Positions 1 to 6,560 of a stretch of 9,180 bases of DNA are shown one piece after another. Position numbers and translations under genes: made by a program. Position 1 is the first letter of the stretch. Each line of letters opens with the position of its first letter. Origin of the DNA: Erysipelothrix sp. UBA3377 (lineage in GTDB: Bacteria > Bacillota_I > Bacilli_A > Erysipelotrichales > Erysipelotrichaceae); assembly GCA_002359085.1 (NCBI GenBank), contig DEQB01000044.1, forward strand, positions 23,884 to 33,063, in the 5' to 3' direction. The notes below the pieces were generated by a model, which saw nothing but the letters and a program-made list of their open reading frames with translations, was not told where the DNA came from and ran no database searches.

Positions 1-50
1 CCTGCCTTGCACGCAGGAGGTCATCGGTTCGATCCCGATAAGCTCCACCA
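1..50 (+). tRNA. tRNA-Ala(TGC), 3' part only (cut by window edge)
   Basis: The window opens inside a tRNA gene. The anticodon arm is CCTGC-CTTGCAC-GCAGG, whose loop places TGC at positions 34-36, an alanine anticodon. It is followed by a five-pair T-arm (ATCGG / CCGAT around TTCGATC), the acceptor strand AAGCTCC, discriminator A and an encoded CCA at 48-50. The 5' acceptor and D-arm lie outside the window. A terminator follows directly, so this is the last gene of its transcript. Identity is confident; only the 5' end is missing. Confidence 0.95.
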
Positions 51-62
51 TATTTAAACAAC

Positions 63-87
63 AGTCACTTATTAGTGACTTTTTTTA
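63..87 (+). terminator. Rho-independent terminator after tRNA-Ala
   Basis: A perfect 7-bp stem AGTCACT / AGTGACT (63-69 with 74-80) closes a TATT loop and is followed by a T-run at 80-86. It ends the plus-strand tRNA transcript. Confidence 0.85.
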
Positions 88-90
88 TTT

Positions 91-111
91 ATCGTACCAA
101 AATCGTACCAA
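91..111. repeat. Tandem direct repeat ATCGTACCAA x2
   Basis: The 10-mer ATCGTACCAA occurs at 91-100 and again at 102-111, separated by one A, just after the tRNA-Ala terminator. Sites next to tRNA 3' ends are common targets of tyrosine integrases, so this may be a leftover of an attachment site or of an integrase gene's 3' end. No integrase gene is visible in the window. The repeat is seen directly; its origin is inference. Confidence 0.45.
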
Positions 112-124
112 CTTTTATCAAAAG

Positions 125-156
125 TAAAAAAGCGCCTATCTAGTGATGACAGGCAC
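125..156 (-). terminator. Rho-independent terminator of the thiT-thiN operon
   Basis: Read on the minus strand, GTGCCTGTC (156-148) pairs with GATAGGCGC (140-132) over nine positions, including two G-U pairs, around a 7-nt loop, and is followed by TTTTTT (131-126). It lies about 80 nt past the thiN stop and faces the tRNA terminator, so the two convergent transcripts are kept apart. Confidence 0.8.
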
Positions 157-234
157 CATACTCATAATATACAAAATAAGTGATAACGAGATATAGCATT
201 AATTCAATATTGTATTGTGCTTCTTTTTTAAATT

Positions 235-873
235 TCAATCTTTAGACTCAATCACCAAAGCAACACCCTTATGAACATGCACAATTCCCATCGCTTCAAT
301 AATGTGATTACTGATGCCCAATGATGATCCAAAATGAATTGAATCATGGTCTAACTTATAATAAAACCCATTTAAAGAGACTTCAACTCCTTCCAAACTG
401 ATTGGAATAATGGACACCTGATATCCCTTTTTAGGTGTAATTTCAAGTATATCCTCAACATAATGAATCACATTTTTATAATCTAAGATGTGGCCTTTGG
501 CCCCAGATTGATGGATTTTTCTTAAAAGAAATATGTTGGCCAAGGTATGATCCATACGTCCCCCACTCATTCCCATCAGTGTCAATGTGGTATAACCATG
601 TTGCAGACAGTAGTCAATGGCCAACTCTGTATCCGTTGCATCCTTTTCTACGGGATGCTTTTCTATTGGAATGTGGTGTTTATCAACATACGCTTGAAAA
701 GTTGCATCAACAGAATCTAAATCACCAATCACCAGATCCACATGAATGTCTTGGTCATAAGTATGACGGATACCTCCATCAGCACAAACCACGAAATCAT
801 GTTCAAAAGCTTGTTGTGTCAACAGTTCTAAATCTTCAATTGGACCACTGCCAATGATAAGCACACGTTTCAT
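235..873 (-). CDS. thiN: Thiamine pyrophosphokinase
   Basis: This cytosolic enzyme transfers pyrophosphate from ATP to thiamine, giving thiamine pyrophosphate in one step. The 212 residues match the usual length of bacterial thiamine pyrophosphokinase. Family motifs appear in order: CADGG (30-34), GDLDS (50-54, acidic metal/ATP site), EKDATDTELA (76-85), GGRMDHTLAN (104-113) and a C-terminal thiamine-binding segment around GSSLGISNH (182-190). The ATG start at 873 is set by AGGAGG at 881-886. That Shine-Dalgarno overlaps the thiT stop codon, leaving 11 nt between the genes, so the pair is one operon and probably translationally coupled. The upstream TPP riboswitch should repress it when TPP is plentiful. 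The stop is TGA, which shows that TGA is not reassigned here. Nothing is odd or damaged. Confidence 0.96.
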   Translation of the reverse strand: MKRVLIIGSGPIEDLELLTQQAFEHDFVVCADGGIRHTYDQDIHVDLVIGDLDSVDATFQAYVDKHHIPIEKHPVEKDATDTELAIDYCLQHGYTTLTLMGMSGGRMDHTLANIFLLRKIHQSGAKGHILDYKNVIHYVEDILEITPKKGYQVSIIPISLEGVEVSLNGFYYKLDHDSIHFGSSLGISNHIIEAMGIVHVHKGVALVIESKD

Positions 874-884
874 AAAGTAACCTC

Positions 885-1436
885 CTATTTACGGATATTT
901 TTAATGGGTTTCCATACCATTAAAAGAATGATTACGGAAATGATAAACTCAGGAACGAGGTATGTCGCATTGTATCCAAAGGAATAGAGCCATGGATTTT
1001 GTGTTCCTGCATACTCCGCAAAGAAAATGACGCCTGATAATACATGAGAGATCATTCTACCAAAGATTCCCAACAGAACCCCCAGTACGATCATCACGTT
1101 TTGATTCAATTGGTTTTCACTACGATATAAGTAACCCAATCCAGCCAATCCTAAGAGACCAAATGCGATGGGATAATCCAATAGGAATTGAAGTGGATGG
1201 TAAAAGTATGGCTTTAACATAAAATCCAAGACACCATACATGACACCTACCAACATCCCTTTACCCACACCCCATCTTAACGCAAAGATTAACAAGGGAA
1301 TCATACTGCCCGCTGATACACTACCTCCGTTGGGCGCTTGGTATAAGACAATCATACTCAACAATATAGATAATGCAATCATCATACCTGCTTCTGTAAA
1401 CATTCTCACACTGAAAGATTCACGAAATCGTTTCAT
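885..1436 (-). CDS. thiT: Thiamine transporter ThiT, substrate-binding S-component of an ECF transporter
   Basis: A 183-residue membrane protein that captures thiamine for uptake by a shared ECF energising module (EcfA, EcfA', EcfT), whose genes are not in this window. About six hydrophobic segments are visible. Diagnostic family stretches are ALRWGVGKG (52-60), YGVLDFMLKP (67-76), HPLQFLLDYP (80-89), ISHVLSGVIFFAEYA (129-143) and PWLYSFGYNATYLVPE (148-163). In characterised ThiT proteins the corresponding regions supply thiamine ligands; here D87-Y88, H131 and N156 are candidates by position, which is inference. The ATG start has a very strong GGAGGAGGT site at 1442-1450. It is the first gene after the TPP riboswitch and is followed 11 nt later by thiN, so the operon imports thiamine and activates it: a salvage unit with no biosynthetic genes in view. 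Confidence 0.95.
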   Translation of the reverse strand: MKRFRESFSVRMFTEAGMMIALSILLSMIVLYQAPNGGSVSAGSMIPLLIFALRWGVGKGMLVGVMYGVLDFMLKPYFYHPLQFLLDYPIAFGLLGLAGLGYLYRSENQLNQNVMIVLGVLLGIFGRMISHVLSGVIFFAEYAGTQNPWLYSFGYNATYLVPEFIISVIILLMVWKPIKNIRK

Positions 1437-1455
1437 AATCTACCTCCTCCCAAAT

Positions 1456-1486
1456 AAAAAATACTCAAACCAAAGGGCATGAGTAT
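1456..1486 (-). terminator. Riboswitch-controlled terminator (expression platform) upstream of thiT
   Basis: On the minus strand ATACTCA (1486-1480) pairs with TGAGTAT (1467-1461) around a 12-nt loop and runs into six T residues (1461-1456), an intrinsic terminator before the thiT ribosome binding site. A competing hairpin exists: GTATCA (1501-1496) pairs with TGATAC (1488-1483) and can be extended by pairing the 3' arm of riboswitch helix P1 and the GGG beside it with the GCCC just downstream. That antiterminator would consume the terminator's 5' arm. TPP binding should stabilise P1, block the antiterminator and stop transcription. Confidence 0.8.
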
Positions 1487-1501
1487 CAAAAAATATGATA
1501 C

Positions 1502-1583
1502 ACACTTCCCTCCGCTGGCATTACCCAGTTCAGGTTGTAAGGGTCAGATCCGTAAATCTTCTCAGCTTGCGCTCCCCTAGTGT
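1502..1583 (-). promoter_or_regulatory. TPP riboswitch (thi box)
   Basis: Read on the minus strand, the aptamer carries the conserved thi-box core: GCTGAGA (1566-1560), GACCCTT followed by AACCTGA, then CTGGGTAATGCCAGC (1528-1514) and GGAGGGA. A 5-bp P1 helix closes it, ACACT (1583-1579) with AGTGT (1506-1502). It sits about 65 nt upstream of thiT and feeds a terminator/antiterminator switch. The aptamer class is unambiguous; the OFF-with-TPP logic is inferred from the neighbouring hairpins and from the family. Confidence 0.96.
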
Positions 1584-1599
1584 CGTAGTTTCTATTTGT

Positions 1600-1629
1600 A
1601 TTCTAAAGATACCATATCAGTTCACTCAA
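1600..1629 (-). promoter_or_regulatory. Putative promoter of the thiT-thiN operon
   Basis: On the minus strand TTGAGT (1629-1624) and TAGAAT (1605-1600) are separated by 18 nt, placing a start site just ahead of the riboswitch. An overlapping alternative is TTGATT-17-TATCTT. The position fits well; the exact boxes are inferred. Confidence 0.5.
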
Positions 1630-1648
1630 ATCAAATCTTTAACTCAAG

Positions 1649-2680
1649 TTATATTGATTGAATGTATACCATGATCAAATCAAATGTATTCTTTAACGCA
1701 TCCACATGGGTTCTTTCCATACCATGGCTGCTCGCTACACCGGGGCCAATTAAAGCTGCCTTGATATTGGCGCCACCACGAAGTGCTGCTGATGCATCAC
1801 TGCCGTACATGGGGTAGATATCCAATGCATAGTTTAAGTCATTTTCTTTCGCATGATTCACCAACTTAGTTGTTAAATCATAATCATAAGGACCGGAAGA
1901 ATCTTTGGCACAAATGGACACATCATACTCTGTACAGGCCAAGTCTAGACCAATACATCCCATATCTACTGCCAACAGTTCAATAATATCTTGGGGAATA
2001 TGAGAAGCACCATGTCCCACTTCTTCATAGGTGGAAAAAATAAATTTTAAGTTTGTCTTAGGAACAAGATTATTTTCTTTGATGATCTTTAAAACACCCA
2101 TTAAAATCGCAACTGAAGCTTTATCATCTAAAAAACGAGACTTCACAAATCCAGAATCCGTAACAACTACTTTCGGATCATAGGCAACAATGTCACCATT
2201 TTGAATCCCTAAGTTTATGACATCTTCTTTTGAAGTTACCCTTTCGTCCAATTTAACCACCAAGTTATCAATATCCCTGCCCTTGGTAGATGCATCTTTA
2301 AACACATGAATGGAAGGCGATTTGGATAAAATGGTCCCCGTGTAAACGACTTCATCACGAGTAATCACATCACAATATTCACCATCTAAAGTAGGTGTAA
2401 GAGGTCCACCCAAGGTCGTTAGTGATAGTGTCCCATCACTGTTGATAGAACGCACCATCAAACCCAAAGTATCCACATGGGCACTCAAACCCCGCGTTAC
2501 TTGCGTGTCTTCACCCACTACAGACACAATCAAATTACCCTTTGGTGTCACTTCATAGTCATATCCCAATGTGATAACTTTTTCTTCCAAATGGCTTATC
2601 GCATGTTTGGTATACCCTGTTGGGCTATTTATCCCTAATAACGATACCAATGTATCGACAACTTCATTTTGATTAAACAT
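1649..2680 (-). CDS. M42-family metallo-aminopeptidase (tetrahedral aminopeptidase / glutamyl aminopeptidase type)
   Basis: A 343-residue cytosolic enzyme of peptidase family M42, which removes N-terminal residues from peptides and usually assembles as a dodecameric tetrahedron. Its two-metal site is complete: H68 and D70 in AHVDTLG, D185/D186 in RFLDDKAS, the E219-E220 pair in STYEEVGHG (catalytic base plus ligand), D239 in AVDMG and H319 in SSHGMERTH. The segment between about residues 75 and 175 corresponds to the family's inserted beta-rich oligomerisation domain. The length is typical. The ATG at 2680 is preceded by GAGGAA, and a minus-strand terminator lies just upstream, so it is probably its own transcript. 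No clear terminator follows it before the thiT promoter, so some read-through into the thi operon is possible. The sequence does not show which residue it prefers to cleave, so I give no gene symbol. It is unlikely to belong to the bacteriocin locus. Confidence 0.92.
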   Translation of the reverse strand: MFNQNEVVDTLVSLLGINSPTGYTKHAISHLEEKVITLGYDYEVTPKGNLIVSVVGEDTQVTRGLSAHVDTLGLMVRSINSDGTLSLTTLGGPLTPTLDGEYCDVITRDEVVYTGTILSKSPSIHVFKDASTKGRDIDNLVVKLDERVTSKEDVINLGIQNGDIVAYDPKVVVTDSGFVKSRFLDDKASVAILMGVLKIIKENNLVPKTNLKFIFSTYEEVGHGASHIPQDIIELLAVDMGCIGLDLACTEYDVSICAKDSSGPYDYDLTTKLVNHAKENDLNYALDIYPMYGSDASAALRGGANIKAALIGPGVASSHGMERTHVDALKNTFDLIMVYIQSI

Positions 2681-2742
2681 AATTATTCCTCATTTCTTAC
2701 ATTATCATAACGCATATTCCCAATTTATCATAGAAGCATTTT

Positions 2743-2772
2743 AAAAAAACGGACTATAATATGCATCCGTTT
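2743..2772 (-). terminator. Rho-independent terminator at the end of the bacteriocin locus
   Basis: On the minus strand AAACGGA (2772-2766) pairs with TCCGTTT (2753-2747) around a 12-nt loop and continues into a run of seven T residues (2749-2743). It would end any transcript arriving from the bacteriocin/pseudogene region and insulate the M42 peptidase gene, which starts 63 nt further on. Confidence 0.75.
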
Positions 2773-3132
2773 GGGATAGGGTTATCAAAATAAAAGAAAA
2801 GGTATCGAAATTACTTTAGACTAAACAAGATATTTTCGATATGAACGCTGAATGCCTCAATCCCCTCGTAAACATATTTCATACGATAGTTTTGTCACTA
2901 AAGAAGTAGTAAAACCCACTTCCACAATACATATTATTGGATAATCCTAGAAATAATAGACAAAGAAATTATGATGCCATCAAAATTAAAACTTGGCGCT
3001 GATAAGGCGATCGTTTAGAACCCCGATTCAACAACCAAGTTGGTTAAAAGGCTTTTATTTATTGCTATATATCATGATACTTTTTATCTTACATATCATT
3101 AATAATGTCCTAGGGTTCCTATTACGGCGATT
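2773..3132. other. Gene-poor stretch with possible coding debris
   Basis: These 360 bases lie between the pseudogene stop and the terminator. I find no intact gene with a ribosome binding site on either strand. By analogy with the intact pair at 5918-8741, an ABC ATPase gene would be expected here after the permease pseudogene, but no Walker A, signature or Walker B remnant can be read in any frame. Short plus-strand reading frames (2852-2944, and one ending at the TAG near 3016) look somewhat protein-like but have no ribosome binding site and end quickly. An inverted repeat, TATCGAAA (2803-2810) with TTTCGATA (2834-2841), is present and of unknown role. A plus-strand frame at 2993-3190 starts at TTG without a Shine-Dalgarno and runs antisense into the pseudogene. 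Confidence 0.4.
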
Positions 3133-5312
3133 CTACTTTTCTCCCATGAGGGCACTTAATATAAATTTTCTTTCTAAGTACAGGGTGTAGAGCGTAATAC
3201 AGAAAATTTCAATCACAATCAATACAAACAATGAATTTCGGATCGCACCATTTTCAAAAACAATATAGTTACTGAGCGTACGACTTGCAAAATAATACAC
3301 AAATCCATAAATAATGTCATTTAAAAACGAAATTCAATTAATGTATTCAATCGCAACTTCTCTTTTTCTGTTGATAAAGTGTGTATAGATATTTTGGAAA
3401 ACGAGAGAAATCAGCGTCAACATTATAATTATAATAAAGAATATATTGTTGGCTAATGCAATTCTCAAGGTACCTACTGTATTGCTTAATTCAGGACCCG
3501 GTTTACTACCAGAAACCCGTGCAATGGTTGATAATTCATTGAGCATATCATCGAAATCACCCAGCGTCTAAGATGCGTCTACATCTCGATAATATTGTGC
3601 CCGGAATGTTGATTGACTGGTAGCGAATTGTGATCGAATCAGTCTAATCGATGGATTCTCAAAAGTACTATTGTATACATTTTTACCATATCCTAAATCA
3701 TCCTCCATATATGTTAAGGGGTATTCAGTACTTCTATAACATCATTTTGATAGTATACAATATCACACTCCGAACAAAGATTTTTCGCTTGAGACATTCC
3801 CATCGTGTCTTTAAAACGTTCATGTAAGAAAAATGTGTCATTTTAATAATCAGAACTCTGAATTACATTTCCATCTTCATGAATGAGCTTGAATTTCCCG
3901 AAGTATAAATCATTCACAGTCATGGTATAAAACGGAGTCATAACATTATCAGTGTTTGAATATTCTTCACCAAAATAATCCAAGTGATGAACATAGTAAA
4001 AATTGTGTACAGAGAGTGTCTCGTTTATCATGGAAATACGATCATTTGTTTCTTCAAAAGAGAAATACCCGCTCGCAGTATAATCAATCTTAACTGTGTC
4101 CTGAAATGAGCGATATAGTGCTTCTTGTAGACTTAACTGAACGGTATTGGATTTCAGTTCGGAAAACAAATTCACCAAAGGAACCATGGTAATAATTAAC
4201 AATGCACCTTTAATCAGAATATTCCACCGCACAAATTCACTCACTTTCCCTCTTTTTTTCAGTGCCACAAACCTGTTAGAGAAAACATTAAAAATATATA
4301 TGAATACCATGCCAATTAAGTTAAATCCCAAAAACAAACCAATAATTCCAACATTTAGATTCATGAACTCCATTGAGATAGGCCGAATTGGAAAGATGAC
4401 TAACAAACAGCACGCAAAGATTACAAATGAAAAAACAAGTACAGGGAGTAAGATGTCTCCAATAAAAACTTTGAAGTAGATTAAGCTATCACGATTCCCA
4501 AATAATTTTCGAATCGTAATCTCTCGTCCTCTTTGGAAATGCAAAATCAGGGTGTTCGTAACAAGAATGATCGAAACAATGATTACCAACCTCACCATCA
4601 AATCCATTTCGGAACCTAAATTAAGCGTACCATCATCGATTATAAGACTTTGAAGCACTGTAGGATCATCGCTCACCAGTGAAACAGTTGTGAGATTTTT
4701 GGTAATTGCGGCCGCAAAGGACTCAATTGAATAGTCCGATTTTTTTGCACCAATTGAAATATAAATATTATCATCCGTAACCCTTTCAAGGTCACTTAAA
4801 ATATCTGTGAATGATTTTTGGATCCACATCTCATTGATATTTTCATTTTCTAGCGTATCGTCTAAACTGCCAATATACAGAATATCGTCATAGAAATGGG
4901 CGGCAATTTTAGAATTAGAGATAACAGTTTTGATTGAGGGATCTAAAAAATCAAACGTAATCGATTCATTTGTGAAATAGACCTGATCCAAATAGTCATT
5001 AACAAAGGGACCCTATTGATAGGTCGTATATACACTAATCCCTTCATACGAATCAGTGTGGGCCTGGATAAAAACTACCATATTATTCAGATCTGCAAAG
5101 CTTATCAATTCGGAAATCATTGACTCCCTGGATGTACCAGAGTATAAGTCATGCTCAACAATAAGCATCATTGTATCTTCATACGATTTATCAATTGTAG
5201 CTTGCATTCTAAAATTTGAACGATTCGTATATCTGTTGTTAAAACTAACGTAGGCCGTAATAAAAATTAATACCGCAAGTAAACCCGCTAAGATTGTGTT
5301 AATCTTCTTCAT
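3133..5312 (-). pseudogene. Decayed bacteriocin-associated integral membrane protein (DUF1430-type permease), paralogue of the intact gene at 6561-8741
   Basis: The start (ATG at 5312 with GGGGAG upstream) and end (TAG at 3133-3135) span 2180 nt, one base less than the 2181-nt intact paralogue. The reading frame is broken by in-frame TAG (5013-5015), in-frame TAA (3843-3845), a one-base loss near the four-base homopolymer at 3718-3721, then in the new frame TAG (3568-3570) and TGA (3334-3336). Between lesions it translates cleanly as the same architecture: N-terminal membrane anchor (MKKINTILAGLLAVLIF), large outer domain, four central membrane helices, second outer domain and three C-terminal helices. 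The motif REITIRKLFGNRD matches KEISIRHLYGNKE of the intact copy, and the C-terminal half after the last membrane segment also aligns, ending ALMGEK against VILKGD. The TGA falls where the intact copy has Gly647, consistent with GGA changing to TGA. It lies directly after the putative bacteriocin gene, the usual place for the immunity/transport membrane protein. No full product can be made. Confidence 0.88.
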
Positions 5313-5352
5313 TATATTCTCCCCTAATTATCAAAATTCATTGCCATTTTTT

Positions 5353-5388
5353 AAAAAAGCATATCGTGCAAAAATAGCAGATATGCTT
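5353..5388 (-). terminator. Terminator/attenuator between the bacteriocin gene and the permease pseudogene
   Basis: On the minus strand AAGCATATC (5388-5380) pairs perfectly with GATATGCTT (5365-5357). A further TGC/GCA pairing lies inside (5379-5377 with 5369-5367, one bulged base), and TTTTTT follows (5358-5353). It sits 24-59 nt past the bacteriocin stop. A terminator here would favour high expression of the small secreted peptide over the downstream gene, a common layout in bacteriocin operons. Confidence 0.8.
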
Positions 5389-5411
5389 CTAACCCGATAA
5401 CTTCTCTGAAA

Positions 5412-5753
5412 TTAATTAAAGAGTCCTTCAGTGAAGTAATGCGTAAATCCGTCGGTTTGTCTACCTTTAACTGAGGCAACAGTTTTACTTGAAACAGAAA
5501 GGCTCTTTGTTTCAGAAGCACCTGTTGAAATGTTTGTGGTTTTTACAGTAATTATCGAATATGTTACGCCATAGTGGGTTCCGTAAGTTTTACCCCAATA
5601 AGGATTTCCTGAAATTACCATTGCTTCGAAACGACCATAACTCCCATTATAAGACTGACCATTTACCAAATATCCAACATTTAGACCACTAACAGGTACT
5701 ACAAGCAAAAATGTAAGCACAACTAAGTACAAAATGTTTGATATTTTTTTCAC
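5412..5753 (-). CDS. Putative secreted bacteriocin, lactococcin 972-like
   Basis: A small secreted protein of 113 residues. Residues 1-23 form a Sec-type signal peptide: KK at 2-3, a hydrophobic core (about 7-19) and a likely cleavage site after V21-S22-G23. That leaves a mature peptide of about 90 residues rich in Gly, Ser, Thr and Tyr, without any cysteine. I start it at GTG 5753 because AAAGGAGG (5768-5761) is ideally spaced. An in-frame ATG at 5792 would add 13 residues overlapping the probable promoter and lacks a ribosome binding site. The call rests on context: it lies between an ABC ATPase of the lactococcin 972 group and a bacteriocin-associated membrane protein pseudogene. The C-terminal half (ITVKTTNISTG...TVASVKG...HYF) loosely resembles the tail of lactococcin 972 (SATVVNNNTG...KATVG...FYY). 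The mature part is longer than the 66-residue lactococcin 972 and the usual N-terminal Trp/Gly-Tyr-Gly pattern is weak, so it would be a divergent member. A non-bacteriocin secreted peptide is possible. Confidence 0.7.
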   Translation of the reverse strand: MKKISNILYLVVLTFLLVVPVSGLNVGYLVNGQSYNGSYGRFEAMVISGNPYWGKTYGTHYGVTYSIITVKTTNISTGASETKSLSVSSKTVASVKGRQTDGFTHYFTEGLFN

Positions 5754-5760
5754 GAAAATA

Positions 5761-5768
5761 CCTCCTTT
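5761..5768 (-). promoter_or_regulatory. Ribosome binding site fixing the GTG start of the bacteriocin gene
   Basis: On the minus strand AAAGGAGG ends seven nt before GTG at 5753-5751. The only upstream in-frame ATG (5792) has nothing comparable, so GTG is preferred. Confidence 0.8.
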
Positions 5769-5780
5769 GAAAAAAATATC

Positions 5781-5809
5781 ATTATCTAACATTTAAATCA
5801 AGTCGTAAA
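5781..5809 (-). promoter_or_regulatory. Putative promoter of the bacteriocin gene
   Basis: On the minus strand TTTACG (5809-5804) and GATAAT (5786-5781) are 17 nt apart, with the expected start site just ahead of the ribosome binding site. It lies in the 164-nt gap after the ATPase gene, so the bacteriocin could be expressed separately from the permease and ATPase. The boxes are a visual match only. Confidence 0.45.
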
Positions 5810-5841
5810 AAATGAGATACTTATGTAAAAAAGCTGATTCT

Positions 5842-5862
5842 GGTTAAACTCTAAATTTAACC
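5842..5862 (-). other. Hairpin in the ATPase-bacteriocin gap, doubtful terminator
   Basis: On the minus strand GGTTAAA (5862-5856) pairs with TTTAACC (5848-5842) around a 7-nt loop. The nearest T-run (5832-5827) starts nine bases after the stem, too far for a standard terminator. It could be a weak transcript end for the permease-ATPase unit or an operator upstream of the bacteriocin promoter. Confidence 0.3.
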
Positions 5863-5917
5863 TCTCCGTTTTCTTGACATAGTACTAATTCGTTTTTTTG
5901 TGATTGATTAAAGAGAA

Positions 5918-6559
5918 TTAATCATTAAAAATTTCCAAATCTAACACCTCGTCCGCAATCTCAACCAAGTCTTGGTCATGGGTTACCACCACAACACTCT
6001 TCCCTTGTGCTTTTAGCTTTCTAAGTAAATCAAAGATAATGTGTTTATTATCAATATCCAAAGACCCCGTTGGTTCATCACACAACACCAATTCACAAGG
6101 CTTCAGTAAGAGTCTTGCGATCGCAATTCTTTGTTGTTCCCCACCAGAACACTGATAGACTTTCTTTTTCTCAAAGCCCTCAAGTCCTACTTCTTTTAAA
6201 ACATCTTTGATCATTTCACTCTTATTACCCTTAACATGTTCCAAAGCAATCTTAAGGTTATATTCAACGGTCTTATTATCAACCAACGCAAAGTTTTGAA
6301 ATAAGTATCCAATCTTATCCCTTAATAGTTGTGTAGCCTTACCACTAAAGGGTTTGGGCGCATCCTCATCAAAGAGTATGACTTTTCCTGAGGTGGGTTT
6401 ATCAAGTAGCCCAATTAGATTTAGTATCGTACTCTTACCACTTCCAGAGGGTCCAATGATAACCGTAATAATACCTTCTTTTATTTCCATGTTTAAATCA
6501 TTTAGAACATGTTGTGGTCCGAATGACTTATTGATATTTTCTAATCTAACAATACTCAT
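5918..6559 (-). CDS. ABC transporter ATPase, lactococcin 972 bacteriocin group
   Basis: A 213-residue cytosolic nucleotide-binding subunit that would power the adjacent membrane protein in bacteriocin export or self-protection. All ATPase motifs are intact: Walker A GPSGSGKST (36-44), Q-loop Q88 in GYLFQNFALV, signature CSGGEQQR (137-144), Walker B LVLCDEP (157-163) with D161 and E162, D-loop GSLD (165-168) and switch His194. The stretch IGYLFQNFALVDNKTVEYNL (83-102) is characteristic of the putative bacteriocin exporters found with lactococcin 972-type peptides, a branch of the MacB/LolD-like group. The start codon lies one base after the permease stop (TAACATG), with the ribosome binding site AAGGGAG inside the permease end, so the two are translationally coupled and probably form one complex. 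It ends 164 nt before the putative bacteriocin gene. The ATPase assignment is certain; export versus immunity is not resolved by sequence. Confidence 0.93.
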   Translation of the reverse strand: MSIVRLENINKSFGPQHVLNDLNMEIKEGIITVIIGPSGSGKSTILNLIGLLDKPTSGKVILFDEDAPKPFSGKATQLLRDKIGYLFQNFALVDNKTVEYNLKIALEHVKGNKSEMIKDVLKEVGLEGFEKKKVYQCSGGEQQRIAIARLLLKPCELVLCDEPTGSLDIDNKHIIFDLLRKLKAQGKSVVVVTHDQDLVEIADEVLDLEIFND

Positions 6560-6560
6560 G

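Noticed and set aside
143..202. Minus-strand 19-codon frame after thiN
   Set aside because: No ribosome binding site, and it runs into the operon terminator.
579..857. Plus-strand open frame of 92 codons
   Set aside because: It lies antisense within thiN, whose motifs are complete, and has no ribosome binding site.
1240..1482. Plus-strand open frame of 80 codons
   Set aside because: Antisense to thiT and its riboswitch terminator; low-complexity translation and no Shine-Dalgarno.
2993..3190. Plus-strand 65-codon frame with hydrophobic translation
   Set aside because: It starts at TTG without a ribosome binding site and overlaps antisense the pseudogene's C-terminus; AT-rich sequence easily gives hydrophobic residues.
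4147..4479. Plus-strand 110-codon frame
   Set aside because: Antisense to the conserved membrane region of the permease pseudogene; no start signals.
3133..5312. Stop-codon readthrough or recoding to make a full second permease
   Set aside because: The stops are TAG, TAA, TAG and TGA plus a frameshift, with no shared context or recoding structure, and TGA is a normal stop elsewhere in the window. Decay is simpler.
5754..5792. Longer N-terminus of the bacteriocin precursor from ATG 5792
   Set aside because: No Shine-Dalgarno there; it would place extra polar residues before the signal peptide and overlap the likely -10 box. GTG 5753 has an ideal site.
5874..5879. Plus-strand TTGACA suggesting a promoter
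   Set aside because: No -10 box at a workable distance and no plus-strand gene downstream.
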